Of a stretch of DNA of 64,000 nt, positions 54,900 through 64,000 are shown one piece after another. The position numbers were made by a program, and so were the translations under genes. This stretch comes from Lineolata rhizophorae (lineage: Eukaryota; Ascomycota; Dothideomycetes; Lineolatales; Lineolataceae), in the NCBI GenBank assembly GCA_010093515.1, contig MU001675.1, forward strand, positions 1,073,371 to 1,137,370. Reading direction: 5' to 3'. The notes beneath the pieces were generated by a model. It was not told where the DNA came from. It searched no databases and saw nothing but the letters and a program-made list of their open reading frames with translations. Numbering within the stretch: position 1 is the first letter of the stretch; every line of letters starts with the position of its first letter.

Positions 54900-57800
54900 C
54901 TACCTCGCCAACTCCACCCTCCTCTCCACACACCTCCTCGCCTCCTTCACCGTCAACGCCTCCACACCCATCTCCTCCAACAGCTCCCTCGCGCTCACAT
55001 TATCCCTAAACAACCTCCTCTCCATCTCCCACAAATCGCCCTCCTCCAGCACCCCCAGCCGCTCCCCCCGCTCCCTACCCCCCCCATCCCGCCCACGCAC
55101 GCCCACCGCCCTCAAAACGCCCACCCCCTCCCTCACCCTCCTCAGCCCCGCCGCCCCAACGCCCTGCCCCCCCTCGCGCTCCAGCACGCCTTCCAGCGCC
55201 CCCACATCCACGCCCAGCTGCGCCGCCCCCGGCTCCGCGAACCTGTTGCGCAGCAGCACGCCGTCGAACAGGGCGTCGGCGGCGGCCCGCGCCGCGGCCC
55301 GCGCCGCGCGCCGCCGGGCCGGCGCCGCGAGCGCGCGCCCGAGGAAGCCGAGGCTGTGGCCCAGGTGCGTCAGCGCGGGCGCGAGCTGGGGCGAGGCCTG
55401 GAGGGACCCGCCGGCGCCGGCGGAGCTGCCGGCCGGAGCGGTCGCGGGCCAGGCCAGTGACGCCCAGTCCGTGACGCCCGCGTACGGCCGCAGCGCCTCG
55501 CCGACGCCGAGCCGCAGCGTCTCGTGCAGCGAGCGCTCGGCGCGGCCGCGCAGCCGCTCGAAGCACGCGCGCTGCGCGTCGAACAGCGAGGCCGCCATGT
55601 CGTCGACGTCGACGTCGGGCTCGGGCTCGGGCTCGGCGGCGCCGGCCGCCTTCCTGGCGCCGTCCGCCGGCAGCAGCGCGTCCGAGGTCCGGTGCGCGAG
55701 CTCCCTTGCGCCCAGGCCCGTGCCGGCCACCGCGGCGTCCGGTCCTGCCCGCTCGACCGCCCGCGCGACCATGCGCTTGGCTTCGCTCCACAGGCCCGCG
55801 AAGAAGACGTCGTCGGCCCAGCCGCCCAGCGCGCGCGCGACGTAGTCGGCGCTGCCCAGGATGCGGCAGACGCGGTCGAGGCCGTGGATGCCGGCGACGG
55901 CGGCGCGGTCTTCGGGCCCCGCCACCACGATGCTGCCGCCGGGGATCCGGCTGAGCGGGGACGTCATGGTGCGGTAGGCCTCGAGGGCGGCGTCGAGGCG
56001 GCGTAGGAAGCGATCCGTCAGGTCCAGTTGGAGGTGGATGAGGAAGCGGAGTTGGTGGGGCGGCGAAGGGAGGGGACGATAATGCTCTAAGTAGAGATGA
56101 GGTTAGATTTTAGGTTAGATAGACGGGGAAGATAAGCGAGTTAGGATCCTTCTTGGAAGAGGTGGAGGGTTTTTTCGTAGTGCGGTGTGAAGGGTATAGA
56201 AAATAACATTGGCAACGGTGGTGGCGACGATACCTGTGATAGTCTCCAACAAATCCACAAGCCTGATCGCAGCCTTGCTCGGCTTCGTCTGCCCAGCCTC
56301 GACGCTCTCATACTCGAGCTCGCCGCCATCCGCCGCCTCGACAATCTCCTGGTACCTCGCCACCGCGAACGCCGTCTCACCCTGCAACCACTGCTCTACG
56401 TAGCCCTTCTGCACTAGGACTTCATACCCGAGACCCTCCCATCCCTGCTCCTCCCCTCCCCCTTCTTCTCCGCCCCCGCCATCACCCACCGCTCCCCCTT
56501 CAAACCCCCACTCCCCCCTCACCTCCCCATCAAACCTCATCAGCTCCACCACCCAATGCCCCAACAAGCCCGGCTCCTCCACCACCCGCGGCATCTCCTT
56601 CAGCACTTTCCACCGCACCACGGGCAGCAGCGCCGCCACCAGCGCGCTCGTCGCGTCCACGCAGAGCGGGTTGCGCGCGAGCCACGCCGGCGCCGCGCCG
56701 CTGCCGCTGCCGCTGGCAAACGCCGCGCTCAGCAGCGGCTGCACGTAGTCACGCGCGAAGGGCGCGTACTCGGCCAGCAGGCCCGTCGCGTGGGCGAGGA
56801 AGTACTCGGGGCGATCGAGGCGGTTGGTGGGGCGGGCGCCGGAGAAGTGGTAGCGGAAGCGGAGGGCGAGGGGCTTGACGAGGGTCTCCATGGGGAGCAG
56901 CACGAGCTCGCGGCTCCCCCCACCGGCGGTGGCCCCGGCGGACGAAGACGAGCGCTCGCCGTCGGCTTCCAGCTCGGCTATCTGCAGCGAGAGCAGCTTG
57001 CGGAAGGCGTGGTTGAAGCCCGAGAGCAGTGAGCCGGCGAGCACGGCGTCCGGCCGCGGCCAGCCGAGTTTGTGCAGTGCCGCCTCGAGCTCGGCGCTGT
57101 AGGCGGCCGCGATGCGGGACCGCAGGTCGGCGGCCGTGCGTGCGACGTGGTCGAGCAAGTGCGGGGCGGCGCCCTCGGCGGCGGCGTGCAGGGGCCGGAG
57201 TTGCGCGAGGAGGAGGCGGAGGCGGCGGTATGGCGGCAGGGCGGTGGCGTTGTTGTTGTTGTCGTCGTCGGGGCTGCGGGAGAGGGCGGCGGTGGCTTGG
57301 GCGCTGGGTTGGGAGAAGGGGGGTAGGGGTTAGGATCGAGGATCATTGGACGGCAGAAGCTGAATCGAGAGATCGAAAAAAGATATAGCGGACGTGGGGC
57401 AATGAAGAGGGGGAATATGGCCATCGTGAACGTCTGGTCCGACCTACCTCAGCCGATCTACTTCCTCCAATAATCGGACGTAGGCATTGGCCACGTCGAG
57501 CCGCCTAAGGGCGCCCATGCTCGCCTCAAACCGGCCGAGCGCATCGTCGCTCGCGTCAGACCCCGTCAGGAGGCGCAGGTGCTCGTCAATGTCGCGCTGC
57601 TGGGCGTCGAAGTCGCGAGCGCGGCGGCGCACCTCGGCGGCGCGGTCCCGGGCGGCCTGCTTGGCAGACCCCAGGTCGCGCTCCGCTTCCGAAAGCTATC
57701 CATTCGTGTTAGCAGCAGGGGGGGGGAAGAGGGTGGTTGATGAAACATGGCTGAGATTGTTCCCGCGGTGGATGGGAATTGATTTTGGGGCTTCCCCTGG

Positions 57801-58087
57801 TTCGGGGAGACGGCGCCAAGGACCGGACGCAGAGGCGGGATGGATTGTGGAGGTGCGGGAGGAGGAACATGCGAGGCGCGCGGCAGAGAAGCGGCTATCG
57901 TACGATGGATGCGGAGGGGGGCTAGATGGAGCCAGAGATAGGGTGTACGCACTTGTTGCTTGAGTAAGCCCTGCTGGGAGCGGACATTGGCCAGCAGCTC
58001 GTCAAGACTGTCCAGGTCCGCGAGCGTCTGCAGCTTGTCGTCGAGATAATCCGCAACGCGGGTATCCGTGTCGAGAGATGGCGCCAT
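54900..58087 (-). CDS. TIP20: RINT1 / TIP20 family vesicle-tethering protein
   Basis: Subunit of the Dsl1/NRZ tether that captures Golgi-derived COPI vesicles at the ER. Four exons: 58087-57953, 57695-57448, 57303-56234 and 56086-54900, giving 879 residues. This is near the size of human RINT1 (about 790) and yeast Tip20 (about 700). The first exon (VADYLDDKLQTLADLDSLDE) and second exon form an N-terminal coiled-coil region. The TIP20 domain follows from about residue 190: LVLLPMETLVKPLALRFRYH, TNRLDRPEYFLAHATGLLAEY, then LRFLIHLQLDLTDRFLRRLD in the last exon. Intron 3 (donor GTATCG, acceptor CTTAG, about 147 bases) is inferred because it joins LLETIT to EHYRPLP in frame; reading through it meets a stop. 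No membrane span is seen, as expected for a peripheral tether. It is divergent from NOP9. Confidence 0.9.
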
Positions 58088-59128
58088 GCTTGCAGCAGGC
58101 GGAGGAGAGGGGCGAGCGCGGTGCTGTGCGGTCGTGGTGTTGTAGTACGCGGCACGGCCAAGGCCAGCCAGTACCAGGGATGACACCAAAGCCTAAGTGG
58201 CGTGTCGCGCGTCGAGACCACGTGACCGGTCCCAGCGCCCGCGCACCGCGGCTGGACGTCGACGATCCAGGCAGTTGTAGGAAGTGGCCACCGGCTGCGC
58301 GGCGGCGCGGGTCCGCCGGCTCCGAAAATGGGCTGATGGGCGAGGATTGTTCGGGCCGCGGCGCGCCGGCTGCGCGGTAGCTGGGTGCGGCGCTGCCCAG
58401 ACGTCTGGCCCGGCTGCCGCAGGCGGACGTCGCGGCCGGGATGCCGGCACGGCGTGCACCGGGCAGGACGCTCGACGGGCAGGTGCGGCTCTACTGCGCA
58501 CGGCGTACCACGGCGCACGGGGCCAGCGTAGCGAGATCGCAGCCGCGGCTTGGCGATCGGCGGCCCTACGCTCACCGCCGGCGCCACTTGGCGCGCCACG
58601 CCGACCTTGGCCCGAGCTGCCCCAAGTTTCTTTTTCTTTTCTTTCTGCTTCGCACGCTTGATTCTTTGCGCAAAGGGCGATCCACGCCCGACTTTCGAGA
58701 GCCGCCGCGATCACGACGGAGAGAACCGACCGTCGGCCGCGCGCCGCACTCCGGACCCCCCCCGAACCCCAATTGCACGGCCGCCCCCTTCCCGCTTCCA
58801 AGTGTCACGCCAGTCATGCAGAGACAAAATCTGCCGCCTCCCGCCCCGTCCCACCGTGGCTCTCTTGTCACCGCTGTCTTTCCCTGAGCTCTCCCCGGAC
58901 CACCCGCGGAAAGCCCTCCCCTGTCTTTCCAGCTGCTATAAGGCCTTGCTCGCGACTGCGGAACGGCCATTTACCCGCTTGCCCGGCTGCTTGGGGCACT
59001 CCCGTAGAACCGCATCTGTCGACCGGTCCAGAGCCCAGCCAAGCGAATCCACGCAAGAAAAAGGAAAGGAAATCAAACGACCGGGAACGGACCAAAAGAA
59101 GAAGAGGAAGACAAGGCATACCGGAAAC
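58088..59128. promoter_or_regulatory. Divergent intergenic region TIP20-like / NOP9
   Basis: 1.04 kb between two outward-facing start codons, very GC-rich over the first 600 bases. The plus-strand frame leading into NOP9 is open upstream of 59129. I place the start at 59129 because the conserved basic N-terminus begins there. The C-rich stretch before it lacks family character. Confidence 0.55.
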
Positions 59129-61826
59129 ATGCCCCGCGAACACAAGAAGCGCGGACGCCGCGCAGAACAGAAGAAGCGCAAGCTGGATGAGGCGGCCGCC
59201 TGGGTGGCGGCGACGGGTGAGCGAGACCAGCCGGAGCACAATGACGCCAACCTCAACGGCCTTCCGGCGGCCAAGCGGCCCAAGAGCATCGCCGACGCCA
59301 ACCACCACCTCGACATTAGCGCCGACTTTGTCTCCCTCGGCGATGTCGGAGACGACGAGCTGGAGGAGCCGCCGCCGCAGCAGCACCAATTTCGAGAGTC
59401 GCGCCAGCGCAGCCACCGCTCGAAAAAGCACCACCACCAACACGACCGGGATGGCGCAGATCATGGCGTCGCCGCGGACCTGCCTCCGGAACTCGGGCCC
59501 GGCGCCGCGGACCCTGAAGCCCCCGCCAACGCGGCGCCCTTCTACGGTCTCCTTGACGAGGACGAGCAGGAGTATTTCAAACACGCCGACTCGCTGCTGG
59601 AATTAAATCAATTCGCTAGTGCCGACGAACGGTCGCTGCTCTTAGAAAACGTCTACCGCGAAGCCTCCAACAAAGAATTCAAGCTGGCCTGTAGCCAGTC
59701 ATGTTCGCGACTGCTGGAGAGGCTAATCCTCCTATCCACCCCAGCACAGATCAAGGCCCTCTTTGTCAAGTTCCAGGGACAGTAGGTCACCCCGCGACTG
59801 AAAACAGTCTATCTTTAGCTGGGCCGCACGGATTCTAATTGCGTCGTCGTTCAACAGCTTCCTCCATCTATTCCAGCACCGGTTCGCCTCTCATTGCTGC
59901 GAGGCTTTGTTCATCAAGGCGACACCCATTGTCACTCAAGAATTGACCGCACCCCTCGAGCCTCCACACGTCGCCAACCTCACGATAACGAGCGATGACA
60001 AGGAAGGAAACGACGAACAAAATGTCAACTCCCACGAGCCTGCTACCACAGAACCTCTCCCCTCCTTAGAATCCCTCTTCCTCTCCCTCGTTGACGAACT
60101 CGAATCCTCCCTCGGATACCTCCTCACCGACAGGTTCGCCTCCCATCCTCTCCGCATCCTCCTCCTTATCCTTTCCGGCCAACCGCTCCCGGCCCGCGAC
60201 CCGTCATCCTCTTCCACCAGCAAATCCGCAGTACAAAGCAAACGCAAAGAGCGCATCACTGTCGCCGGCGGCCTCCCCGAAGACGAATCCAACGCACACC
60301 CGCGCCCCGTGCCCGATTCCTTCGCGCCCGCACTCTCGCGCCTCATCGCGGGCGCCCTCGCCGGCCTCACCACACGCGACCTGCGTTCGCTCGCCACGCA
60401 CCCGACCGGTAACCCCACGCTGCAAGTCGTGCTCCAGGCCGAGATCGCCTCCTTCGGCAAGTCGCGCGCCACCGCGTCGGACAGCTCGCTCCTACGGCGC
60501 CTCATCCCGGACGACGCGGCACTTCTACTTCCGCCAGACTCAGACCCCTCGGCCTCAGCCTCGACCTCGGATCCGTCCTCGGAGACGGCCGCCTTCGTCC
60601 AAGGCCTCGCCTACGACCCCGTCGGCTCTCGCCTGCTCGAGACGCTCGTCCGCCTCGCACCCCACAAGACGTTCAAGGCCCTGCACCGCGGCTTCGTGCG
60701 CCCGCGCCTCGCGGCCCTCGCCCGCAACGACGCCGCCGCCTACGTCGCCGCGCGCGCCCTCGAGCGCCTGTCCCGCGACGATGTGCTCGCGGCGGCCGAC
60801 GCGCTCCTGCCCGCCGTGCCCGCCCTCGTCCGCAGACACCGCACGCTCGTCCTGCGCACGCTCGTCGAGCGCCTCCGCGCCAGGGACGCGCTGGCTACCC
60901 CGCAGGCGGCGCGCCTCGCCGACGCGCTGCGCCAGGCGTACAAGGGGCCCGACGGCGAGTTCGACGTCGCGAGGTTGCTCATGCTGGGGCCGGAAGGCGC
61001 GCCGCCACATGCAGTAGGACCGAGCGATGGCGGCGCCAAAGATGGCGGCGCCGCCGCCGCCTCACCAGGCCGGGGCCCGGCGAACGGATCCCGTCCGAGC
61101 TCCAAGGCGGGCCTCTCGGCAGAGGGCGCCTCGCCGCCGGAGAAGACGCACGGCTCGCTGTTGGCGCAGGCGCTGGTGGCAGCGCCGGGGGCGCTGTCGG
61201 ACCTGGTCCTGGGCGGGGTGGCGCGGCTGGACGCGGCGCTGCTGCACGCGGTGGCGCGGGACGGGCCCGGGTCGCGGGCGCTCGGGGCGGCGCTCACGGC
61301 GCCGCACGCGAGCGTCATCTTCCGGCGCAAGACGATCCAGGCGCTGTACGGGTCGATGGGGGCGCTGGCGCTGGACCCGCGGGGCGGCAGCAGGGTCGTG
61401 GCCGCGGTGTGGGAGGGCACGCGCGGGCTGGCGTTCATCCGGGAGCGGGTGGCGGAGGAGTTGGCGGAGAACGAGGCCAGCTTGAAGGGGAGCAGGGTTG
61501 GCAGGGGGGTGTGGAGGAAGTGGGAGATGGAGGGGTATAAGAGGGAGAGGAGGGAGTGGGTTAAGAGGAGCAGGGAGAAGGTGGGGAGTGCGGGATTTTT
61601 GCCGTTTCCGGAGGGGGGGATGGGAGGGGCGAGGATGGGGGAGGAGGAGGCGGTGGGGGAGAGGGTGAAGACGCCGTTGGAGAGGGCGAGGGAGAGGCAT
61701 GCGCTGGAGAAGAGGAGGGTGGAGGAGGAGGGGAGGGAGAGGGGGAGGGGAAGGAAGGGGGCAGAGAAGGAGAAGAGAGAGAAGGGGCATAAGGTGAAGG
61801 GAAAGGGGAAGGAGAAAGCGGTGTGA
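59129..61826 (+). CDS. NOP9: Nucleolar pre-rRNA processing protein NOP9 (Pumilio family)
   Basis: RNA-binding Pumilio-repeat protein of the nucleolus and 90S/pre-40S particle, required for 18S rRNA maturation. Two exons, 59129-59781 and 59858-61826, are joined by a 76-base intron (GTAGGT..ACAG, CTAAT branch site), giving 873 residues. The start MPREHKKRGRRAEQKKRKLD is the usual basic Nop9 N-terminus. A low-complexity His/Gln stretch follows at about 85-110. Pumilio-type repeats span about 150-780: FYGLLDEDEQEYFKHADSLL, then across the intron [40 protein letters not shown] and DPRGGSRVVAAVWEG. The last ~100 residues are Lys/Arg/Glu-rich and probably a nuclear or RNA-binding tail. Yeast Nop9 is 666 residues; the extra length lies in linkers around 95-150 and 585-635. 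The 'a' codon-usage style matches the other GC-rich genes. Confidence 0.95.
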
Positions 61827-62344
61827 TGCCGGTGGGCGGGTATGGTGCTGCTTGCGGTTGAGTGGCTGTGCTTGTGTGCTGCGGTTATTGCTTATGCTTT
61901 TTTTCTCCATAGAGCAGGGGGCATGCTCTGCATTTATTATCGTCATGCGATTGGTGTGTGCTCCCTACAAATCGGCAGTCTATGCGACTACGTCGTGCAT
62001 TCTGTTTGCAGGACCGTAGCGCCAGGGCCCCGGGATTCAAAGGCACGGTCCAGGGATGAAACTGTTGCTGATAGGATATGCAGCTATTGTATTGCCTGTG
62101 TCCACGGACGGGTCCTTGTCCCTGCATTGTGGAAGTAAGTTAGGCTGGAGCATCTCCTTCACGAGGCATGTGTGCGCCTCTTAAAAAGAAAGCTCACGGC
62201 CGCTAGTCTGTATAGTCTAGTCTGCAGCAAGAAGGCAAGGACCTGTAGAAGCACGGCGGGATGAGCCGCTGTTGTAGAGCAGTTCCCAATCCAGCTCGTC
62301 GAGGCTGTAAGACAAGGACTAAAGTGAGTAGGCGATAGTTCGCG

Positions 62345-62515
62345 ACGACTTTATTATCTAAAAGTATAGTAAAATTTAGACTATTATATTCTATAATATC
62401 TATAACTTCGCTTCTAGTTTATCTTCTTAAGTGGTTTCCGCTAGTGTTAAGGTTTTCTTTCTAGGTATCGTCGTTATTCTTATCCGTTTATAGGGGTATC
62501 TTAAATTCGGTAATA
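62345..62515. other. AT-rich block, possible RIP-mutated repeat remnant
   Basis: The block is dense in TA dinucleotides and poor in CpA, flanked by ordinary sequence. That is the composition left by repeat-induced point mutation in ascomycetes. No terminal repeats or recognisable transposase were seen, so the parent element is unknown. Confidence 0.4.
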
Positions 62516-62830
62516 AACTCCTTCGTCATTTTCCCGCTGTCCACATCGGCTTTGACGTCTTCCCGCTTCTCCAAGGCGTCATCGTACTCCTTTGACTCGC
62601 GCACCTTCCGCGCCGCGAACCCGTCGAGCTCTTCTGTATTGTCAAATTCCTTCTCATGCTTTTTTTCACTCTACAGTACTCAAGTGTTAACGTAGCTGTG
62701 TAGAAGGAAGGTGTCCTGGTCGATGAAGCTAGTTAAGAGGAGCATGTGTAGCCACATGGCCCCCGAGTCGTACGACCCCTTGACAAGACTGGAGAGCTGT
62801 GCAATCAGCCCCAACACCAAATACGAAGTT
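62488..62830 (-). pseudogene. Unidentified gene-like fragment
   Basis: On the minus strand, 62670-62488 is open for 60 codons and ends in a stop. It has a protein-like charged composition, for example VRESKEYDDALEKRED. Upstream in the same frame, a further open piece up to about 62830 has a hydrophobic, coding-like composition but is separated by stops. I see no start codon in good context and no convincing splice pair of normal length. I do not recognise the family. It may be the remains of a gene whose 3' part reaches the AT-rich block, or a small gene with introns I cannot place. Confidence 0.3.
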
Positions 62831-63816
62831 GTAGAAGTGAGCTGATTGATGCCTATTGGTCGGGTTGTGCATTAGCGCTTACTGTAGGCCGGAGAGTTAT
62901 AAACATGCTCACATGCTCAAACACCCAGCCTCTGTTAAGTGTGGCAACGGTAATCTTATTTGCTCTAGCTGTTCGGCGAAGTACTTGAGCCCCCCATATT
63001 TGCGGCGTGGCGAGCAGCCTTTGCCTCTCCCAAAAGATACAGTTCCACCTGTTTTCAGTACCGTAAACCCTACGATATTCTATCGACCTAGCCATGGCTC
63101 TGACATGCACGGTTTATTAAATACCCGGTCCTACGTGTTCGACGGGTAGCAGTCTCGAGATTTATAAATATTGAGAATGGCAACCAATAGTACACTCCGT
63201 ATCCACTTCTCCTTAATACATATCCCGCTTTTCCAAGTCTCCGGTAACGTGATAACTAGTTTTATTCACGAGAAACTGTTTTTTAATGCTGACCCCGATT
63301 AATACCGCGTTGTTAGCGCCCGGGAAAGTCATGTAGAGCTCCGTTATATTTCATATTTTAATTGCACGTATATACAGACATGTTTTACCGTTCAGCTCGC
63401 TGCGGCGCAAGCGCGCCGCCGAGGAGCCTGCAAGATAGGTCTACCTCTTGCCGGCGGCGAACGAGCAACAACAGCAGCCCCGGGGCGCCGATTTGGCGTC
63501 GGGGTCACAAGCAGGCAAGCTCCAACAAATAATGTGTGTAGTCCTGGCAGCCCGACTTAAGCCGGCCCGTTCCGCTACTCAGGGGTGAGTATGTAAACTA
63601 GACAGCATTGCTCTCTGATAGGCAGATGTCGACTTACCTCGAGGAGCGGAATGCGCTCCGCATGTGTGCTATATATTACTTAGCTCCAGCAATCACTTTA
63701 AATATGTCAACTTTTCCCCAACATCAACACATAGCTACTCTTCTGACCATTGAACTGAAATCCCATCCTCTACAATAAACGTTCCTATATCGAATTAACA
63801 ACGAACTCTCCTAGCA

Positions 63817-64000
63817 ATGAGCGAGCAAGGAAAAGGGAAAAAGAAGAGCACCGGAGAGACTGCGACTGTTGGGGTTAGTGGCGTATGAAGCAACCTGCAG
63901 ATGGTTATCTCGTCAGGAGAAGAGGCTTAGAAAAGAAGAAAAAAGAAGTCAGACGATTCTACCGACGAGCAGGTCAGCAGGGCAAGGACAAATAATCGGT
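63817..64000 (+). CDS. Possible 5' end of a gene running off the window
   Basis: ATG at 63817 opens a short Lys-rich peptide (MSEQGKGKKKSTGETATVG) followed by GTTAGT at 63874. A 57-base intron ending in CTTAG at 63930 would continue in frame with KRRKKKSDDSTDEQVSRAR to the window edge. Without splicing the frame stops after 23 codons. The basic composition suggests a nuclear protein, but there is no family match and no clear branch site. It could equally be chance. Confidence 0.3.

Larger units (their letters stand above)
61827..63816. other. Intergenic with AT-rich blocks and sequence remnants
   Basis: After the NOP9 3' flank the sequence alternates between AT-rich blocks (about 62340-62515 and 63160-63380) and GC-rich pieces (about 63390-63560). 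The sharp composition changes look like repeat-induced point mutation next to unmutated DNA. That reading is inference. I could not name a transposon family. One coding-like fragment lies inside and is listed separately. Confidence 0.5.

Noticed and set aside
62853-63110. 85-codon minus-strand frame near the right end
   Set aside because: Another frame over the same bases has a similarly protein-like composition, and neither could be assigned. I kept it only as part of the remnant region.

Overview
This window is nuclear DNA of a filamentous ascomycete (Pezizomycotina, most likely Sordariomycetes). The coding exons are GC-rich. Introns are mostly 40-120 bases, with GT..AG ends and CTAAC/CTGAC-type branch sites. 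The conserved genes (SMC4, RPL29, a CP2/Grainyhead factor, APC1/BimE, a RINT1/TIP20 protein, NOP9) all have a filamentous-fungal form. I support thirteen protein-coding genes and one weak partial gene at the right edge. I saw no tRNA, rRNA, CRISPR array, intact transposon or secondary-metabolite backbone enzyme.

Layout, left to right. 1-2394: no gene seen. 2395-6867 (-): condensin SMC4, divergent from 7747-8179 (+), ribosomal protein eL29 in four small exons. 9088-11036 (+): uncharacterised coiled-coil protein. 11037-16112: 5.1 kb without a credible gene. 16113-19472 (+): CP2/Grainyhead-like transcription factor in five exons. 19473-28223: 8.75 kb without a credible gene, rich in simple repeats, with an 87-base pure G/C tract and a cluster of TACTCCGTA palindromes. 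28224-35174 (-): APC1, intronless, sharing a 291-base divergent promoter with 35466-38021 (+), a beta-propeller-like protein that may be Nup37. 39138-40796 (+): secreted protein of unknown function. 42354-43672 (+): coiled-coil protein. 44569-45517 and 46579-47765 (+): two short-chain dehydrogenases, followed convergently by 48354-52263 (-), a C2H2 transcription factor with a fungal-specific middle domain. 54900-58087 (-): RINT1/TIP20 tethering protein, divergent from 59129-61826 (+), NOP9. 61827-64000: AT-rich blocks, an unidentified gene-like fragment and a possible gene start running off the window.

Most genes are core housekeeping: chromosome condensation, anaphase control, ribosome synthesis and ER-Golgi traffic. 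The accessory part is the dehydrogenase pair with its transcription-factor neighbour, the two orphan coiled-coil proteins, the secreted orphan, and the oversized intergenic DNA around the CP2 gene. I found no convincing new molecular system. The best leads are the gene-poor flanks of the CP2 gene, the palindrome cluster within them, the small SDR/SDR/TF group, and the degraded right end.
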